Shown here: positions 1-11,564 of the stretch, in pieces
How the letters are laid out: each line of letters starts with the position of its first letter
How positions within the stretch are numbered: the first letter of the stretch is position 1
NCBI GenBank assembly: GCA_018873245.2
Contig: JAEMBT020000105.1
Span: 1-64,000, forward strand
DNA length: 64,000 nt
Direction: 5' to 3'
Source of the DNA: Archegozetes longisetosus
Taxonomy: Eukaryota > Arthropoda > Arachnida > Sarcoptiformes > Trhypochthoniidae
Position numbers and translations under genes: made by a program
Notes under the pieces: model-generated
Database searches by the model: none
Told to the model about the DNA's origin: nothing
The model's input: the letters and a program-made list of their open reading frames with translations, nothing else

Positions 1-1350
1 CTTGGATACTGAATACTATTTTGGAAGCAAGCTATGAAATTCAAGTCAATGATGAAAATAATAGCCATTCTTTTTAAAAGAACCATTCAAACTCTCATTG
101 GAGACAAAGGATATCAAGCATCTTCTCGGTAGCTGTCCATTAATAACATTTTCAAGTGAAGTATTTAGAGTACCAGCATTAATTGTCGTTGTAGTCACTG
201 GAGATCTTGTTATAGGATATCTAGCAGGAGTTTCCAGAGCTTTATCATGTGCAAACACAATATCTTGACTCACTCTAGCTCTGTTGTTGTTTCCCTGCAC
301 AGCCCACAATCATGCCAGGGTCGCCGCTTTACTCAGTGGTATCGCAGCGAGGATAGTGTCACAGTTTTAAGAGGGCACACCTGAGCCCTCCCAATCTGTC
401 GTCTGGTGGTCTCAGAGACCAGACTCTACCGAGTTATGTCTCGGTTTGGGATCACAACGCAGTCGTCGAAGATCCCCTGAGCCTCTTCCTCCCGGCCTAG
501 TGTTACCTGGGTAGAAGGAAGCAGTACGCCTCAGTGGGATTCGAACCTGCTCCCCAAGGGTTGTTCTGTCAGTGTTTTTGACCACTACACCAACAGACTT
601 GGGTCATCATCTAGCTTTGGAGAGATTGAGTGAGACTTCAATAAATTGGTCCTCGGAACAATTTTATCATCAGAGCACATGATGTAAAATTCGACAGGAT
701 TTGGCACCAATTTAATTTTATTTTGCAGCCACCAAGTATAGCCCGTCCTTGGAATGCTATATCTAAGTTCAGTTTGCCATAAAGGTCATAAATTCTTCCT
801 GTTGAAATTTCTCTGTCTTTATCGGGCAATACGCCGCTAGGGCTAACATGCTTTATATATTTCGTTCTCATCGTATTAGGCTTGTGTGGAGTATCCCACA
901 CCATCACTAAACCATCCTGCACCGGATAGGAAAGACTTTTAGAATCGTTGCTGAATCCAATCATTGTTTCAATATAAGATTTTATAGAATAAGTTTGTAA
1001 AGATGTTGTAATCTGTGTATCTCCAATGAAACAGTCGACTTGTTGCCACAGGGAATTCATAAAATTATTTACAATAGAAACATTGTTCCAATCGTTTGCC
1101 ACTACTTCCGACTTATCTGTCTTTGAAAGGATTATTCTCAGTTGAACGTTTAAAAGTATTTCCTCTGGATGATATATTCATTAGCAGACGTTGGAACCAC
1201 AAATTCAATATGTCCACCAGAATTTAATGCACTTATCGGTCTGTGATCAGTTTGAATTGTAGACTCTACTGATGTTTGTACAGCAGGCAATGCATACAAA
1301 TCAAGTTCCGGTAATGTAACAACAGGCGAGGCTTCACTTACAATAGACAT
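1..1350 (-). pseudogene. Polinton major capsid protein (hexon-like), fossil, partial
   Basis: This encodes the double jelly-roll major capsid protein of the Polinton. The N-terminal part lies near 1,350 and the gene runs leftward out of the window. Recognisable family blocks are a VNNFMNSLW-type block with QVDCFIG following, TYSIKSYIE, the segment AFQGRAILGGCKIKL near 640-700, and TARYPITR-like ARYPITRSPV followed by NGQLPRR near 130-240. A SINE (281-609) is inserted in the middle. The gene is broken, with a few breaks. Call rests on recalled family blocks, not on a search. Confidence 0.8.
281..609 (-). mobile_element. tRNA-derived SINE, copy 1
   Basis: On the minus strand the element starts with a tRNA-like head: an A-box-like TGGTGTAGTGG (complement of 582-592) and a B box GCAGGTTCGAATCCC (complement of 536-550). 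A body of about 200 bp follows, ending near the complement of CTGTTGTTGTTTCCC at 281. It matches the second copy at 33,061-33,425 over nearly its whole length. A 7-bp direct repeat TCTAGCT (274-280 and 610-616) is the probable target-site duplication. Pol III type SINE, mobilised by a LINE; no protein of its own. Confidence 0.85.
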
Positions 1351-1377
1351 TATTCAAATAAAGACAATTTCGATTTC

Positions 1378-1692
1378 TTATTTCTTTTGATAATTCTTCT
1401 TTTTCAAGAGCTTTGCGACCTTCTGACAACGCTCGCAGTTGTAACAATGAAGGCATTCTTCTTTGACGTTCTTTATATTTGATATCCGTTTCCGAGCACT
1501 TTTTCTCTTTCTGCCAGACCCGCTTTGTCTAAAGTTCCGCACTTTTTCTAATGCATCTTCTGTGATATCTAGACCTGTGTTTTTAAGTCTCTTCTTCATT
1601 GCTGTCTTGAAATTGTCTCCTTGAAGTAAGTCTGTACCAATATTTATACCTGTATTTAAAGCTTTTTTACCAAGATATTTGAGGATAGGCAT
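1378..1692 (-). pseudogene. Polinton small basic virion protein (pVI-like), fossil
   Basis: A 104-residue reading frame next to the capsid gene. It has an N-terminal helical segment (KALNTGINIGTDLL) followed by a very basic stretch with GSGRKRKSARKR, and ends with a Cys-rich segment CLHCYNCERC. Small proteins with an ALxTGxN...D-L...GRKR layout next to the major capsid gene are standard in Polintons and are compared with adenovirus pVI. The Cys cluster could bind metal. Position between the two capsid genes supports the assignment. The reading frame itself looks whole, but the element is dead. Confidence 0.6.
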
Positions 1693-1778
1693 AACAGCTC
1701 CAGAAAGGAGGCGACCGAAAAACCATGCCCTTTTGGTATCTTACGCCAGAATATCCTGCTATGCCAGATCCTGCTTGG

Positions 1779-2710
1779 TTAACGTAATAAGTTGTGAAGG
1801 ATTTGAGCCCATCTTTGGTCTTTACGGAAATGGAGTGTCACAGTTGAACGGCCAAAATCAAATGGAATAGTTTCTCCGATGTCGACTTTTATATCGATTT
1901 CAATGGTATCAAATTCATGACTAACAATTGAATGGTAAAAAGGTTCCAAGAAACGCAAAAGACATTGTTCACCAAATTTAATCTTCCGAGGGATTTCCAC
2001 CTGACGTAATAAATTAGTCTGCATATTCCCGGTCAAAACAGGTTTGACTATAGAGCAGTAAACCAATATATGAAGCTCACTAACATTGAATTGAACTGAA
2101 ACGGAGCTCGAACTCTACCGGGTAAACGTTATCACCCGATGGATTATCATATGAAATATTACGATTCAATTTGACTTCAATATCTGCTAAAAGTCTTCCA
2201 CTTTCTTCATCATAAAAATAGGAAATAAACCCTCCAGTGGTTTCATTTCTTAATCCTAGCATGAGCTCCAGTTCTTCAGGAAGTGATGGATAGAAAAAAG
2301 AGTCGTTCTTGACAGATATTCCATTTATTATGAATAATCGGTTATAAATAGGATCGTATCTCAACGATGGTGCTCTTTTCATCACATCTTTGAAAATGAT
2401 TTTCCAAAATTTCTAAGCTTTTGTTTATTTCTGAAATCAATAGGTCAATAGAAGGATAATATCCTTTCGAAGTATTGCTTCATCTGTATGGAAATATTCT
2501 CCTTTATTCGAAAATATACTTAAATTATAATCAGACCTTATGTTGAACCATGATTTAGTGTAACTCATTTCCGCTAATCCAACTTCCCATTCAGAATTCA
2601 ATTGTATTTTCTCGAAGTTTAGTTACAAAATTTGCAACTGTATTATTCCTATGACTTTGAGGACTTTCAACATTGCTGAATAGATGAATATAAAACGAAT
2701 CATTTGCAAT
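1779..2710 (-). pseudogene. Polinton minor capsid protein (penton-like), fossil
   Basis: Family blocks occur in order on the minus strand: an N-terminal FYIHLFSN...NNTVANF block near 2,600-2,700, a WEVGLAEMSY-like block near 2,550-2,590, a middle segment at 2,080-2,385, and a C-terminal YCSIVKPVLTG...LLRQV...FDTIEIDI...FDFGRSTVTLHFR block at 1,779-2,066. This order matches the single jelly-roll penton-like protein of Polintons, which forms the capsid vertices. It lies directly next to the major capsid genes. Broken, with a few breaks. Confidence 0.75.
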
Positions 2711-2948
2711 ATCCATTGTGAAGTTCGAGTAATTTTCTACACCACAAAAACTTTTCAAATTTCTTTTATTATTATAACTTATATTGAATTTTACAATAAG
2801 AAAAACCCAATACAATAGACAAAGCAAAAATTTCAAATATTAGAAAGCCAACCTTCATGCATGGTTTCATGACGGAGAATGATTATCACTATGGTTGGAA
2901 TGATTTCTTTTATTTTTGGGTTCGGTAACATATAGCCTAGACAACTCG

Positions 2949-3212
2949 TTAGTAAGGCGGTCCATAAACTTCGTCACCATTTTTCATGCTTAGATTATAC
3001 AAAGAAGTTACCATTACCACAAGTATGACAATAACTTGAGATAAATATATTACTTCGTTCGCAGTGGGAGTGGAACAATCAGTGAACCAGCCAATATTAT
3101 TCTTTTGCCTGAAACCCTCAGAATTCTCAGGTTTCATGACCTCTTCTCGTGCAATTTGAAGAGATCTTTTGCTGGAATCCATGAATTCTCGCTCTGAGGA
3201 TAATTCATCCAT
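2949..3212 (-). CDS. Small single-span membrane protein of the Polinton, unknown role
   Basis: An 87-residue frame between the minor capsid gene and the integrase. Its first half is charged; residues about 52-74 form one hydrophobic segment (VIYLSQVIVILVVMV and following) that could be a transmembrane helix, with a short C-terminal tail. Polintons often carry one small membrane protein in this interval, but I cannot name this one. It could also be chance read-through beyond the integrase end, since the integrase region lies immediately upstream on the same strand. Confidence 0.35.
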   Translation of the reverse strand: MDELSSEREFMDSSKRSLQIAREEVMKPENSEGFRQKNNIGWFTDCSTPTANEVIYLSQVIVILVVMVTSLYNLSMKNGDEVYGPPY

Positions 3213-3229
3213 TTTACAAAATATTCGAG

Positions 3230-4234
3230 AATGTTGCTTTACTCGTTTTCGGATTACTTTTTCAACACGATAAGCAATTCCAGCACTTACAGGTTGTAAT
3301 TCTTCTCGATAATAGCGTCTATCTGATTCAGAACCTTTGAAATCTTTTATTGTATATTGCGCTTTTCTAAGTTTTCAAGTTTTCAGCCACTGTAAAAGTT
3401 TGATCTGTCCAATTGGGATAATATCCTCTATCGAATTTCGATAAATCATACTTCTTACTGTATTTCCGATGTTCAACTGATTTTTTTCACGTTGTTTCTT
3501 AAAATAAATTTCAAACTTTTCACACCATATAAGTTTTGGAATACCAGCCTTTCATTCGATTCATCTACATCTATCTGCCCTCATTTTTATAGATCTGTGC
3601 CATCTCTTATTATAAGAATCAACCAGGTCTTCGAGTATATCTATATAGTTTCTTGTTCCTTGTGCTGTGAAGTAGCGAAACATTTCATCTTTCAAAGTTC
3701 TATTAACTCGTTCAATCACGCTACATTTGATTTTAACGTCTTGAGAGGTAAAATATTTTACCTTCATAGATTGACAGAACGATTTGAATTCAGCATTATT
3801 GAATTCTTTTCCTCTATCCGTTTGAATTTTCATTGGCTTTCTTTCACGGAAAATCTTTTTGAAACATTCAATTATACTAGTCGAAGCTTTTGATTTCAAT
3901 GGGAAAACCCATAAATATTTGCTTAGACAATCAATTACTGTTAAAAGATATTTGTATCCTCTATTTTGTCTAGAAAATTCTTGCATATCGACTAAATCCG
4001 CTTGAAAGTGCTCATCAATATGACTCACATAAATCTTATTTCGTACAAAGTTTTTCTTGCTGGACGATGCAAAGTATAAGAAATTTGACCCGATAGCCAC
4101 TTGTTCACGTCACTTAATTTTAATGTTGGAAATTTAATTTTAGCAAACTTGAACAAAGTCTCTGCACTTCCGTACGAAGCAGGATGTTTCAAGTCATAAT
4201 ATAATTTATCAAGATATTCAGTAAAGTCGTCCAT
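3230..4234 (-). pseudogene. Polinton integrase (retroviral type), fossil
   Basis: The N-terminal part (4,025-4,234) carries the Polinton block YYDLKHPASYGS followed by YTLHRPARK. The catalytic core (3,561-4,100) shows VDMQEFSRQNRGYKYLLTVID, then QTDRGKEFNN, then IERVNRTLK, that is, the three acidic positions of the DDE fold. A C-terminal part with GYYPNWTDQ and YTIKDFKG blocks and a basic AYRVEKVIRKR segment lies at about 3,230-3,450. The enzyme would insert the element DNA and make short target duplications. Broken, a few breaks. Confidence 0.88.
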
Positions 4235-4319
4235 ATTTTATTCGTGAGATTCTAATTCCCAATTTACTGGTAAATCGAAATTTCTCTCATTCAAATTTTC
4301 GTTGTCGTCACTGTTAACA

Positions 4320-4948
4320 TCAAATTTTCCCAAGTTTCTCTTCTTCTTTGACCGGACTATCTTCTTCTGAACTTTTTACATCAGTTTCACGCATGCGCCT
4401 TCGTTTCAAGATTTTTCTCTCGTCTTTATTCGTCGTCCCTTCTCTATTCTGTATCTTAGGTCGAATCATAGGTTTTGTAACATCTGATAAATTTATATAA
4501 TCGTCATCCGCATTATTACTTATATTATTATAAATATTCAATAATTTCATTTTAATGTTCTCATTGATAATGAGTTCTGGTTCAACTTTGGCTTCGTGCA
4601 AAATGATACAAATTCATTTTGTCCCGAAAGAAATTTTCCATCAGTCATTGCATGACTGATTAAAGCTACTAAATCACTGTCTTTAACGAAATCTCCGTTC
4701 TTGTTTCTCACTCTACCAACAATATCGTATGCATTGATTTTCGCCAGTTTGAGTAGAATCTTCATAATATTAATAATTTTATTAGTCTGAGTTATAATTT
4801 TCTTTGGTCGTTTTGTACTGCTACTACTGGCAATACGAGCATTCTGTTCACTTGTAGGTAAACTAATTCCAGCCCCTGATTCATTCGCTTTTACAGAATC
4901 ACTCTCAACGATATTTACACTCTCCAATTCAGCAGGCATCGCAACCAT
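4320..4948 (-). pseudogene. Polinton conserved hypothetical protein, fossil
   Basis: Two overlapping frames share a low-complexity, Ser- and Lys-rich sequence. The better conserved part, at 4,640-4,800, contains LAKINAYDIVGRV, then SDLVALISHAMT, a helical block that I recall from an unnamed Polinton protein found near the integrase and ATPase of arthropod elements. The C-terminal segment is rich in charged residues and includes KRRRMRETD. No enzymatic motif is visible. A structural or DNA-packaging role is possible but unproven. At least one break. Confidence 0.5.
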
Positions 4949-4963
4949 TTTCTAATACTCATT

Positions 4964-5248
4964 TTATTTCATAACTTTTCTAATAATTGCTCCTGAAAGA
5001 TGACCTAATGCAGCAGCAGCCGGTATTAGAATTGGTAATATACCACCAGTTTGCTCAATAACTTTTTTCCTTTTGGAAGCACACTTTGCCGTTTTAGGGC
5101 AATCCAAAGCTTTAAGTACTTTTGCGTGACGTTTCAATTTTCTCTTTTGAGTAGATTTGACCGGAATATTCCCTTTAATATAACCGTGAGTCAATTCTGA
5201 AAGAGAATTGAACAAAACTTTATCACTACTTATCTCTTTAAGTATCAA
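4964..5248 (-). pseudogene. Polinton small basic core protein (pX-like), fossil
   Basis: A 94-residue frame with a strongly basic middle (QKRKLKRHAKVLK, then KRKKVIEQ) and a Gly/Ala-rich hydrophobic C-terminus (GGILPILIPAAAALGHLSG). Basic stretch plus a GGxLPxLxP tail is the signature of the small pX-like proteins of Polintons and adintoviruses, which resemble adenovirus core proteins and probably bind DNA in the particle. It lies between the conserved hypothetical gene and the ATPase, a usual place. The frame is intact but belongs to a dead element. Confidence 0.6.
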
Positions 5249-5407
5249 ATTTCTCTTCTTAGGGTCTTTGATTTTGCTAATAAAGTCAAAAAGTCTATAG
5301 TCCTTTTCACCGATTTGGACATTTTCTACGAAGTTGGCTGTTCGATGATTACCTTTTAAATAAGCAAATATTTAACTTCTTCGTGAATTTATATCTTGAA
5401 AAACGAA

Positions 5408-6111
5408 TCACTCTTTCCTAACATAGTAATGAGGCGCAAAACGCGTCCTGATCTTAAGTTCCGGCGGTAGTTCCTCCTCTGTAATTCTAGTACGAAAACG
5501 AAACTCGTCTGGTGTGTCAGGTTTCAAATCAATTAGCAAATAACTGAAAGGCTGCGAGGTTGCATCAGCAAAAATTTTCTGGAATGTTTTAGTCTTTTCG
5601 CCGAAAATTTGATATTCTAAATGCTTTATTTGGCTGCTGTTCCTGAAGCTTTTCATTAGAATCATGTATTGACTATTCAGGTTGATATTTCTCATCTCTT
5701 TTCCTTGATGAAAAATATTTTGCACTATAAAGAAGACACTAACATTCAAGTGATGACTCCTTTTTGTAAATAGATCACTCATTCTGAACTTTTCGTCATT
5801 TCAGTCATCATATCATCAATCGCAATTATTTGAGGCTTCAGAAGCAAAACTTCTTCGGGCTTTGTCAAATAATCAAAATACTTCACGTTAACATCATCAC
5901 TTATTGATTCTTTGTATAAATTTTGATACTGTCCATAGCACCATATCACTTTTAATTTATCTTTGACATCAATTTCGAAAGAATCCTTATAATTCTTGAG
6001 TATTCTTCTTACAAGAATAGTCTTTCTGCTAAAGCTTGGTCCTGAAACAATACACGTGAAAGGATGTCTAAATTTAAGAAACTTTGAGTTGATGTTTTCG
6101 TTCATCTTCAA
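5408..6111 (-). pseudogene. Polinton packaging ATPase (A32/FtsK-HerA type), fossil
   Basis: The N-terminal frame (5,779-6,111) shows FRHPFTCIVSGPSFSRKT, a P-loop region, and LKPQIIAIDDMM, a Walker B. The C-terminal frame (5,408-5,782) shows FTKRSHHLNVSVFFIVQN, the sensor-like segment, and PFSYLLIDLKP near the end. This is the genome-packaging ATPase that would translocate DNA into a capsid. The order and spacing of the blocks match the family. Broken, with at least two breaks. Confidence 0.85.
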
Positions 6112-6215
6112 ATAATGAATAAGACCATTTGTAAAATTCTAAATAAGTTTTATTAGCTCAAAATTACATCGTAACGCCTCTTTATGAGAGAGCGACAAAT
6201 AGGACAATGAATAAG

Positions 6216-7200
6216 TCAAACAGAGCAGTCTTTGCATGTCACAACATGTTTACAGTTGAATCTCACAGAAAATTCGTTATCGAAACAGATTTTACACACC
6301 AGGCTACTTTCCAAAGTAATTGAATTTCTGGATTCGTGGTGTTTGTCTTCAAATTCCGCAATTATTTGAACATCACTGGATAGAGCTTGTTGAATGTATT
6401 GGTATTGTGGAAATATTTCTCGATGAACTTCAAGTGGATCCGATTCTCTATTCCATCCACCAATGACACATCGACAAATAGCACATTGAACGTGATCATT
6501 GAGTAGACAATAGAAAAATCCTGCTTCTGCCATAATTTCAGGGTGTGGAGCTGTGAGAGGCCATTCATTAACACGAAAGGATTCCAATCTTCTGTTTCTA
6601 TTTTTCATCATTTGAAAGAAGCTTCCAATACAAATGATTAAATTGGCCTATCAGTAGCTGGAATCTTAATTGGCGACTTGTAATAGGCTTCAATTTCTTG
6701 CAAACTTCCGTTTCCCGAAAAATTAGGTCTTCTTATTTCTCTAGTCGGAGGTCTTTCTAAATCGCATGAGACAACGGAATCAAAATTTTCTTCAAGATTT
6801 CTGATTTCTCTCGAAGGAGCAAGTGAGACTGCCAACGGACTTGGTGAACTTCCAAGAGCCAAACGATTGATGGATAGATCAATTCCTTTGAGAAACGGAC
6901 AATTTGGTGATTGTGACCGATGCATCAAAAACGGATGTGTTGATGAAACCGAGCCGGGGATCCTGATGTTGCAGCTGAAGCAAATGATTTCATCCCTGTG
7001 AGATTCGTAATAAAATCCAGCAGATAACAATCTGTGATAGTCAATATTACTATGGTTTCAACTCTGAAAAGTACTAGCTCTGACAGAATGATATCGTAGT
7101 AACTCGTGTCTGATATATTCAGCTGACATGATCGTTCTCGTACACGATAGTGAGAACTAAATGATACAAGTCGATTGAACGCCGAACTTCCAAGCATTTT
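6216..7200 (-). pseudogene. IAP-like BIR/RING protein carried by the Polinton, fossil
   Basis: Two BIR-type zinc domains are visible: one at about 6,900-7,190 with AGFYYESHRDEIICFSC and HRSQSPNCPF, and one at about 6,400-6,580 with AGFFYCLLNDHVQCAIC and a HREIFPQY-type end. A C-terminal RING starts CKICFDNEF and continues CKHVVTCKDC (6,216-6,300). Two BIRs plus RING is the layout of inhibitor-of-apoptosis proteins of insects and baculoviruses, which bind caspases and act as ubiquitin ligases. The strand and position place it inside the Polinton, between ATPase and polymerase. Broken, several breaks. Viral or host origin cannot be told from the window. Confidence 0.8.
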
Positions 7201-7278
7201 CAAATTTTTTTGCGAAAAATCTATACAAAAATAATATCTGTTGACATCTATGAGAATATATTGAAACAACAAAAAATC

Positions 7279-7376
7279 ATACGGCGTAGCCGTATATTAT
7301 GGCTACGCCATACATTATGGCTTCGCCATACACTATGGCTTCGCCATATACTATGCCGAAGGCATACGCGGCGCCG
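7279..7376. repeat. 18-bp tandem repeats, each a small hairpin
   Basis: About five units of 18 bp lie between the IAP-like gene and the end of the polymerase gene. Each unit contains a 15-nt inverted repeat of the form TATGGC-TTC-GCCATA or a close variant (TATGGC-TAC-GCCATA, TATGCCGAAGGCATA). The variants keep the stem pairing, so the hairpin rather than the exact sequence seems conserved or copied. The GC content is much higher than around it. Confidence 0.8.
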
Positions 7377-7377
7377 A

Positions 7378-10300
7378 TTATCTATAACCAAAAGGAATTG
7401 TTGTATAATGATACGGTTTTATTATTCTTTTATCGTAAACGAATCGATATTTTTTCCTAATTTCCTTTGTCATCAGCTCGAGAAACGGTGAAACAGTTAT
7501 AGTTTTCTGTGGTACGTCCAGTACGATTGGTGACGGTGGTGGAGGTGGTGGTGCTCCTCCTGCTACTACTTTACTTTGATCATCGTTATTTTCACGGATA
7601 CTCCTTTGATGTCTTATCGCATCATCTATCAGACGCTTCATGGCTTCGAAATTGACAATATTGGAAGCTATAAAATTCAGTGATAAGCCTTTCACTTTGC
7701 AAAAGTATTTCCTTATGCCCGAATTTAGATAATAGGCTTCGTAGGCGTAATTTTTGCTTCCGCACGAGGCAAATTTTGTTATATTAGCATCCGGTTCTTC
7801 CGGTGTTGTTATTTCATTAGTCAGGTCACCTATGAATTTCCCCGTTTCTAGAATATAATCTCCTGGTCGAGCGTAGAATATTATAGAGTCTGTATCAAAG
7901 TACAAAATCCTTTCTTGCAATTTATCAAGCAATTCAAACAATTCAAGTCTTGCATAAGAAGAGACCCAAGATGCAATAAAAATACTAGAATGAGACGGAG
8001 ATTCGATGTAATTTTCTTCCTTCTCGAAAGTAACTTGTAGTGTCTCATCATGAATCAGTAGAGCATCGGTTACGGAAACAGTATTATCTGATAGTAGTTT
8101 AAAAAATTCTTGTGGCTTTGTAATGTATTGAGTTTTGTTCAGGTTATAACTCTGTCCAAATTTACCCCAAAAGCTGACGACAACTAGTTTTCTTAATGCT
8201 CTCATTCCCGGGTTATATTTGATACAATCTTTATCTAATTTGATATTTTCTTTTTCTTCATACAGTTTGATATAGTCATCTTTTTCTGAGTTAGTCATGT
8301 CATTCCTTGGCCAGCCGCTAGCTTTAACTTTTAACTTTATGTACGCATTTATGAAGTCTGTGAATAGGCCAGTATCATTTAGATTCTGAGGCTTTAGCTC
8401 AGGAAAATGTCAGACTTCATAGACTTCTATAGTTTTATAATTTCTCTCCAAAGATTTCTTTATTTCCATTGTAGTCCATGTGCCTACTATACTTCTTTCA
8501 CCATCGCTATGATCGCACTTGTCCAATTTTTCTGTCTGAGCACATTTGTAGCACAAGGGAAACATTAATCTATTTCTCAATCGGACTGGTAAAACAGCGA
8601 AATATGGATTGGTTGGCGGTAAGATTTTGCAGAATATAAAGCCATCATAATTGGAAATATTCGTATCAAAATCTTTGACTATTCTAATTGGATGACCAAT
8701 AGGATACTTTTTTCTCTTTACAACGTATAGGTAAAGAGAAGTAAAATCTATATAAAATATTTTTTCATCTCCATCGCAACAATGATATAATTTTGATGCG
8801 TTACATCGACCGCCGAAAAATCTATCTCGAGGATCTAATGGTGGTCTCTGCTTTTTATTCTTCAAATGATTGACATGATCAATGAAAAAATTATCCAAAG
8901 CCTTATCTTTTTTTCTCATTGATTTCAATTTGCATTCCCACATAGTTATCAGTTGATAGCCTCGGGTCTTCAAGTACTCTTCTTTCTGCTCGAGCTGTTG
9001 GTATAAATATTCCATTGAAAGGCCATTGAAAGGGTTGTGTATAGTTGATCGCTTCGTTGGATAACATTCTCTACATCCATGCCACAAATCTCCGTAAAAT
9101 TCAAATATCTTCTTCTGATCTTCAATTAATCCGTCGACGTAATATCTGCCAATTTTTATTTCTCGTCTGATAAAAACCTTCTCAGTTAGTTCTACATAAT
9201 CGAGCCATGCACTTCCTACATATGACGACTTTCTTCTAGGTTCATATCCATTAGGAGGATAAATAGCTATCTGATTTGGTTTGAGATAATTAGTCTTCAA
9301 TACTTCCATACAGCTCTGAGCAATCGTTATTGAACGACAAAGTGGATCGATTTCTGACACACTTTGGAATATCTGTCTAAATGTCATCATACATCTCATT
9401 AATATATCAACATCGGATTTGCAATATTTTAATATTTCCGAATCGAATTTGAATTCTTTGTTTTTGCTCATCGTACCATTCAAGAAATTTTTCTCTTTCT
9501 TTTTCGTTCATGTAATCAGCATCATAATACTCGATTGCCGGCCATTCACCAACATAATTTTCATTACCAGGCTTATTGAAGTAAAACGGGAAAACTCCTT
9601 TTTCTACTTGAGATTCCAAACCAAAAGTCTGAGGAAGTTTCCTAAGAGGCATCGGTAGAAGTGAGAGCGAATCTATAAACTTTGTTTTTAATTCTCATTG
9701 AGAGAATTTTAGTTACTTTCCTTATTACACTAGGAGTCATTCTATTGTTCACACAATATTTTAGTATAAATTGAGAATCGTATCCTCTACTGTTATGAGC
9801 AATTACATATATTTTAATGTCTGATTTCAGTTTCATGTACATCTTCTCTGACAAAATTAGCATAAGTTTCAAAAATGAATCTGTTAAAATCTCTCACAGT
9901 ATTCGATCCTTTGAACACATATTCCTTTTTGCCACAGAATTGACACCAAATATTCTTTCTATCTCTCGATTCTGGGTCCCAACACTCATCACAGGTAACG
10001 TTGACGACACATAAATTTGGTTTGTGTATATACTCATTCATTTTCTGTGGTATTTGTTGGCTCTCGAAATCGTAAAATATAAAAATCTTGGGTAACTGAT
10101 CTTTCTTTATTTTGATCTTGTCGTTCGACATAATGAAACAATGATGTCCAGAAAAAGGAACCAGAACTTTACAAATCCAGCACTTGTACTTCCCACAGTG
10201 ATGAACTTTTTGTTTTTAAAGTTTTTGAACAAGGACTGCACTTCCATATTTTAGGACAAATTTTTGTTTTATCCTTATGCTTTTTGAAGCAGACTTCATT

Positions 10301-11280
10301 TGCGAATTCTCGATTGCATTCATTGCACTTAACTAGTGTCACTCCAGTTCTACATTGATTTGTATCATAACAGTATTTGCATATTGCGTCGCAACAGTGA
10401 CTCGTTCTACCAGTGAAACCCTTCAAACACTTTTTTGCAGAAATGATCGCAACCAAGAAAAGCCTTAATGCTCAATAGTGCATCAAAATGATTTTTCGAC
10501 ATGAACAGAAGAGAAGTTGTTTTTCTGCTTGAGGTCCAACATAATAATAAGGTTTTGATGCTGTCACAACTACAAGTTGGTATTCGTGCGATAAAACATT
10601 TTGAAACTTACTGAAACCTTCAAACTTTACGCCAGTATCTGTGACAGTCACCTCAGCTTTTTTACACAATTCTACAGCTTTTTTTATACTGAATTTGTCT
10701 CAAATCAGCTCTAATTCTTCTCCATTCTAAACATTTGATACCGTCTTCATATGCTTTAGCAACAACAATTGAGCGCACAACACAATAACCATCACTAACT
10801 CTTTGAACAAGTTTTTTAGAATTTTGTCTCCACTTCCCAATATTGATCAAATTATATCTATTTCTTGATCCGCCAACTCCGTTTTGTCGAACATGTATTA
10901 TGTCAACTTCTATCAAACCGTTAATCAGAAAATCTCTTTTTGACTGACTGACTGACTTTTATGATTTCATTCAAAAGAGTTTCACTTGTAAAATCTTGTA
11001 TACTTCTGAAAGGTGTGAAGATATCATAGTCGAGAGACTGATTACGAAGCGCAATTCGAACATAGTCGTCGTCTTTTGCCGCTCTCAGTAGTCGATGTAT
11101 AATAGAATTCAAAGTAATTTCCAATTGAATTATAACACTTTCAATGTTTATTTCATTATTTCCAGTATTGTAAGTACATTTAACTTTAGCATTATAAGTT
11201 TTCATTCCGAGTCTACGACTGAAACCTTCATATCTATCAATTATTTCCCAGTCTATACGAAATTCAGCCGGCAAAGACAT
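7378..11280 (-). pseudogene. Polinton protein-primed DNA polymerase B, fossil
   Basis: Blocks run in family order on the minus strand: an N-terminal Polinton-specific domain (10,921-11,280, with DDDYVRIALRNQSLDYDI); a segment with GYCVVRSIVVAKAYEDG (10,662-10,916); Cys/His zinc-like clusters (10,169-10,456, CDAICKYC and CNECNREF); exonuclease motifs FIFYDFESQQ (about 10,070), AHNSRGYDSQF (about 9,790) and YCKSDVDIL (about 9,410); polymerase motif A FYIDFTSLY (about 8,750), motif B-like VVVSFWGKFGQ (about 8,170) and motif C YFDTDSI (about 7,890). It would replicate the element by protein priming. Broken, roughly six to eight breaks. Confidence 0.92.
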
Positions 11281-11564
11281 TTTTCAAAATGACTTACAAT
11301 TCTAACCGACAATACGGTGAACTGAGTGCTAGACGTCACATGCGCATTCGAGTTATATTTAAAGGCGTACATTTGAAGCAATATTTAATATATTTTTATT
11401 CAATCATTAAAAATACTTTCTAATCTAATTGAATATACTAATAAAATTATAATTGATAAGAAATAGAAAATCAATTGATATAATGTTCTGAATATAAAAT
11501 ATATGAACTAATCATAATAGATAAAATTAATTTTTCAAAATGCTCTGCATTGAATTCATTCGAC
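11281..11564. other. Polinton intergenic region and duplication breakpoint
   Basis: AT-rich spacer between the polymerase gene and the 150-residue gene. Similarity to the inverted copy at 56.7-60.1 kb stops at about 11,388. I see no gene here. Confidence 0.5.

Noticed and set aside
3492-3893. Plus-strand 133-codon frame
   Set aside because: It lies antisense to the Polinton integrase core, whose motifs are clear.
7279-7376. CRISPR-like array
   Set aside because: Units are directly adjacent with no unique spacers, and the setting is a eukaryotic element.
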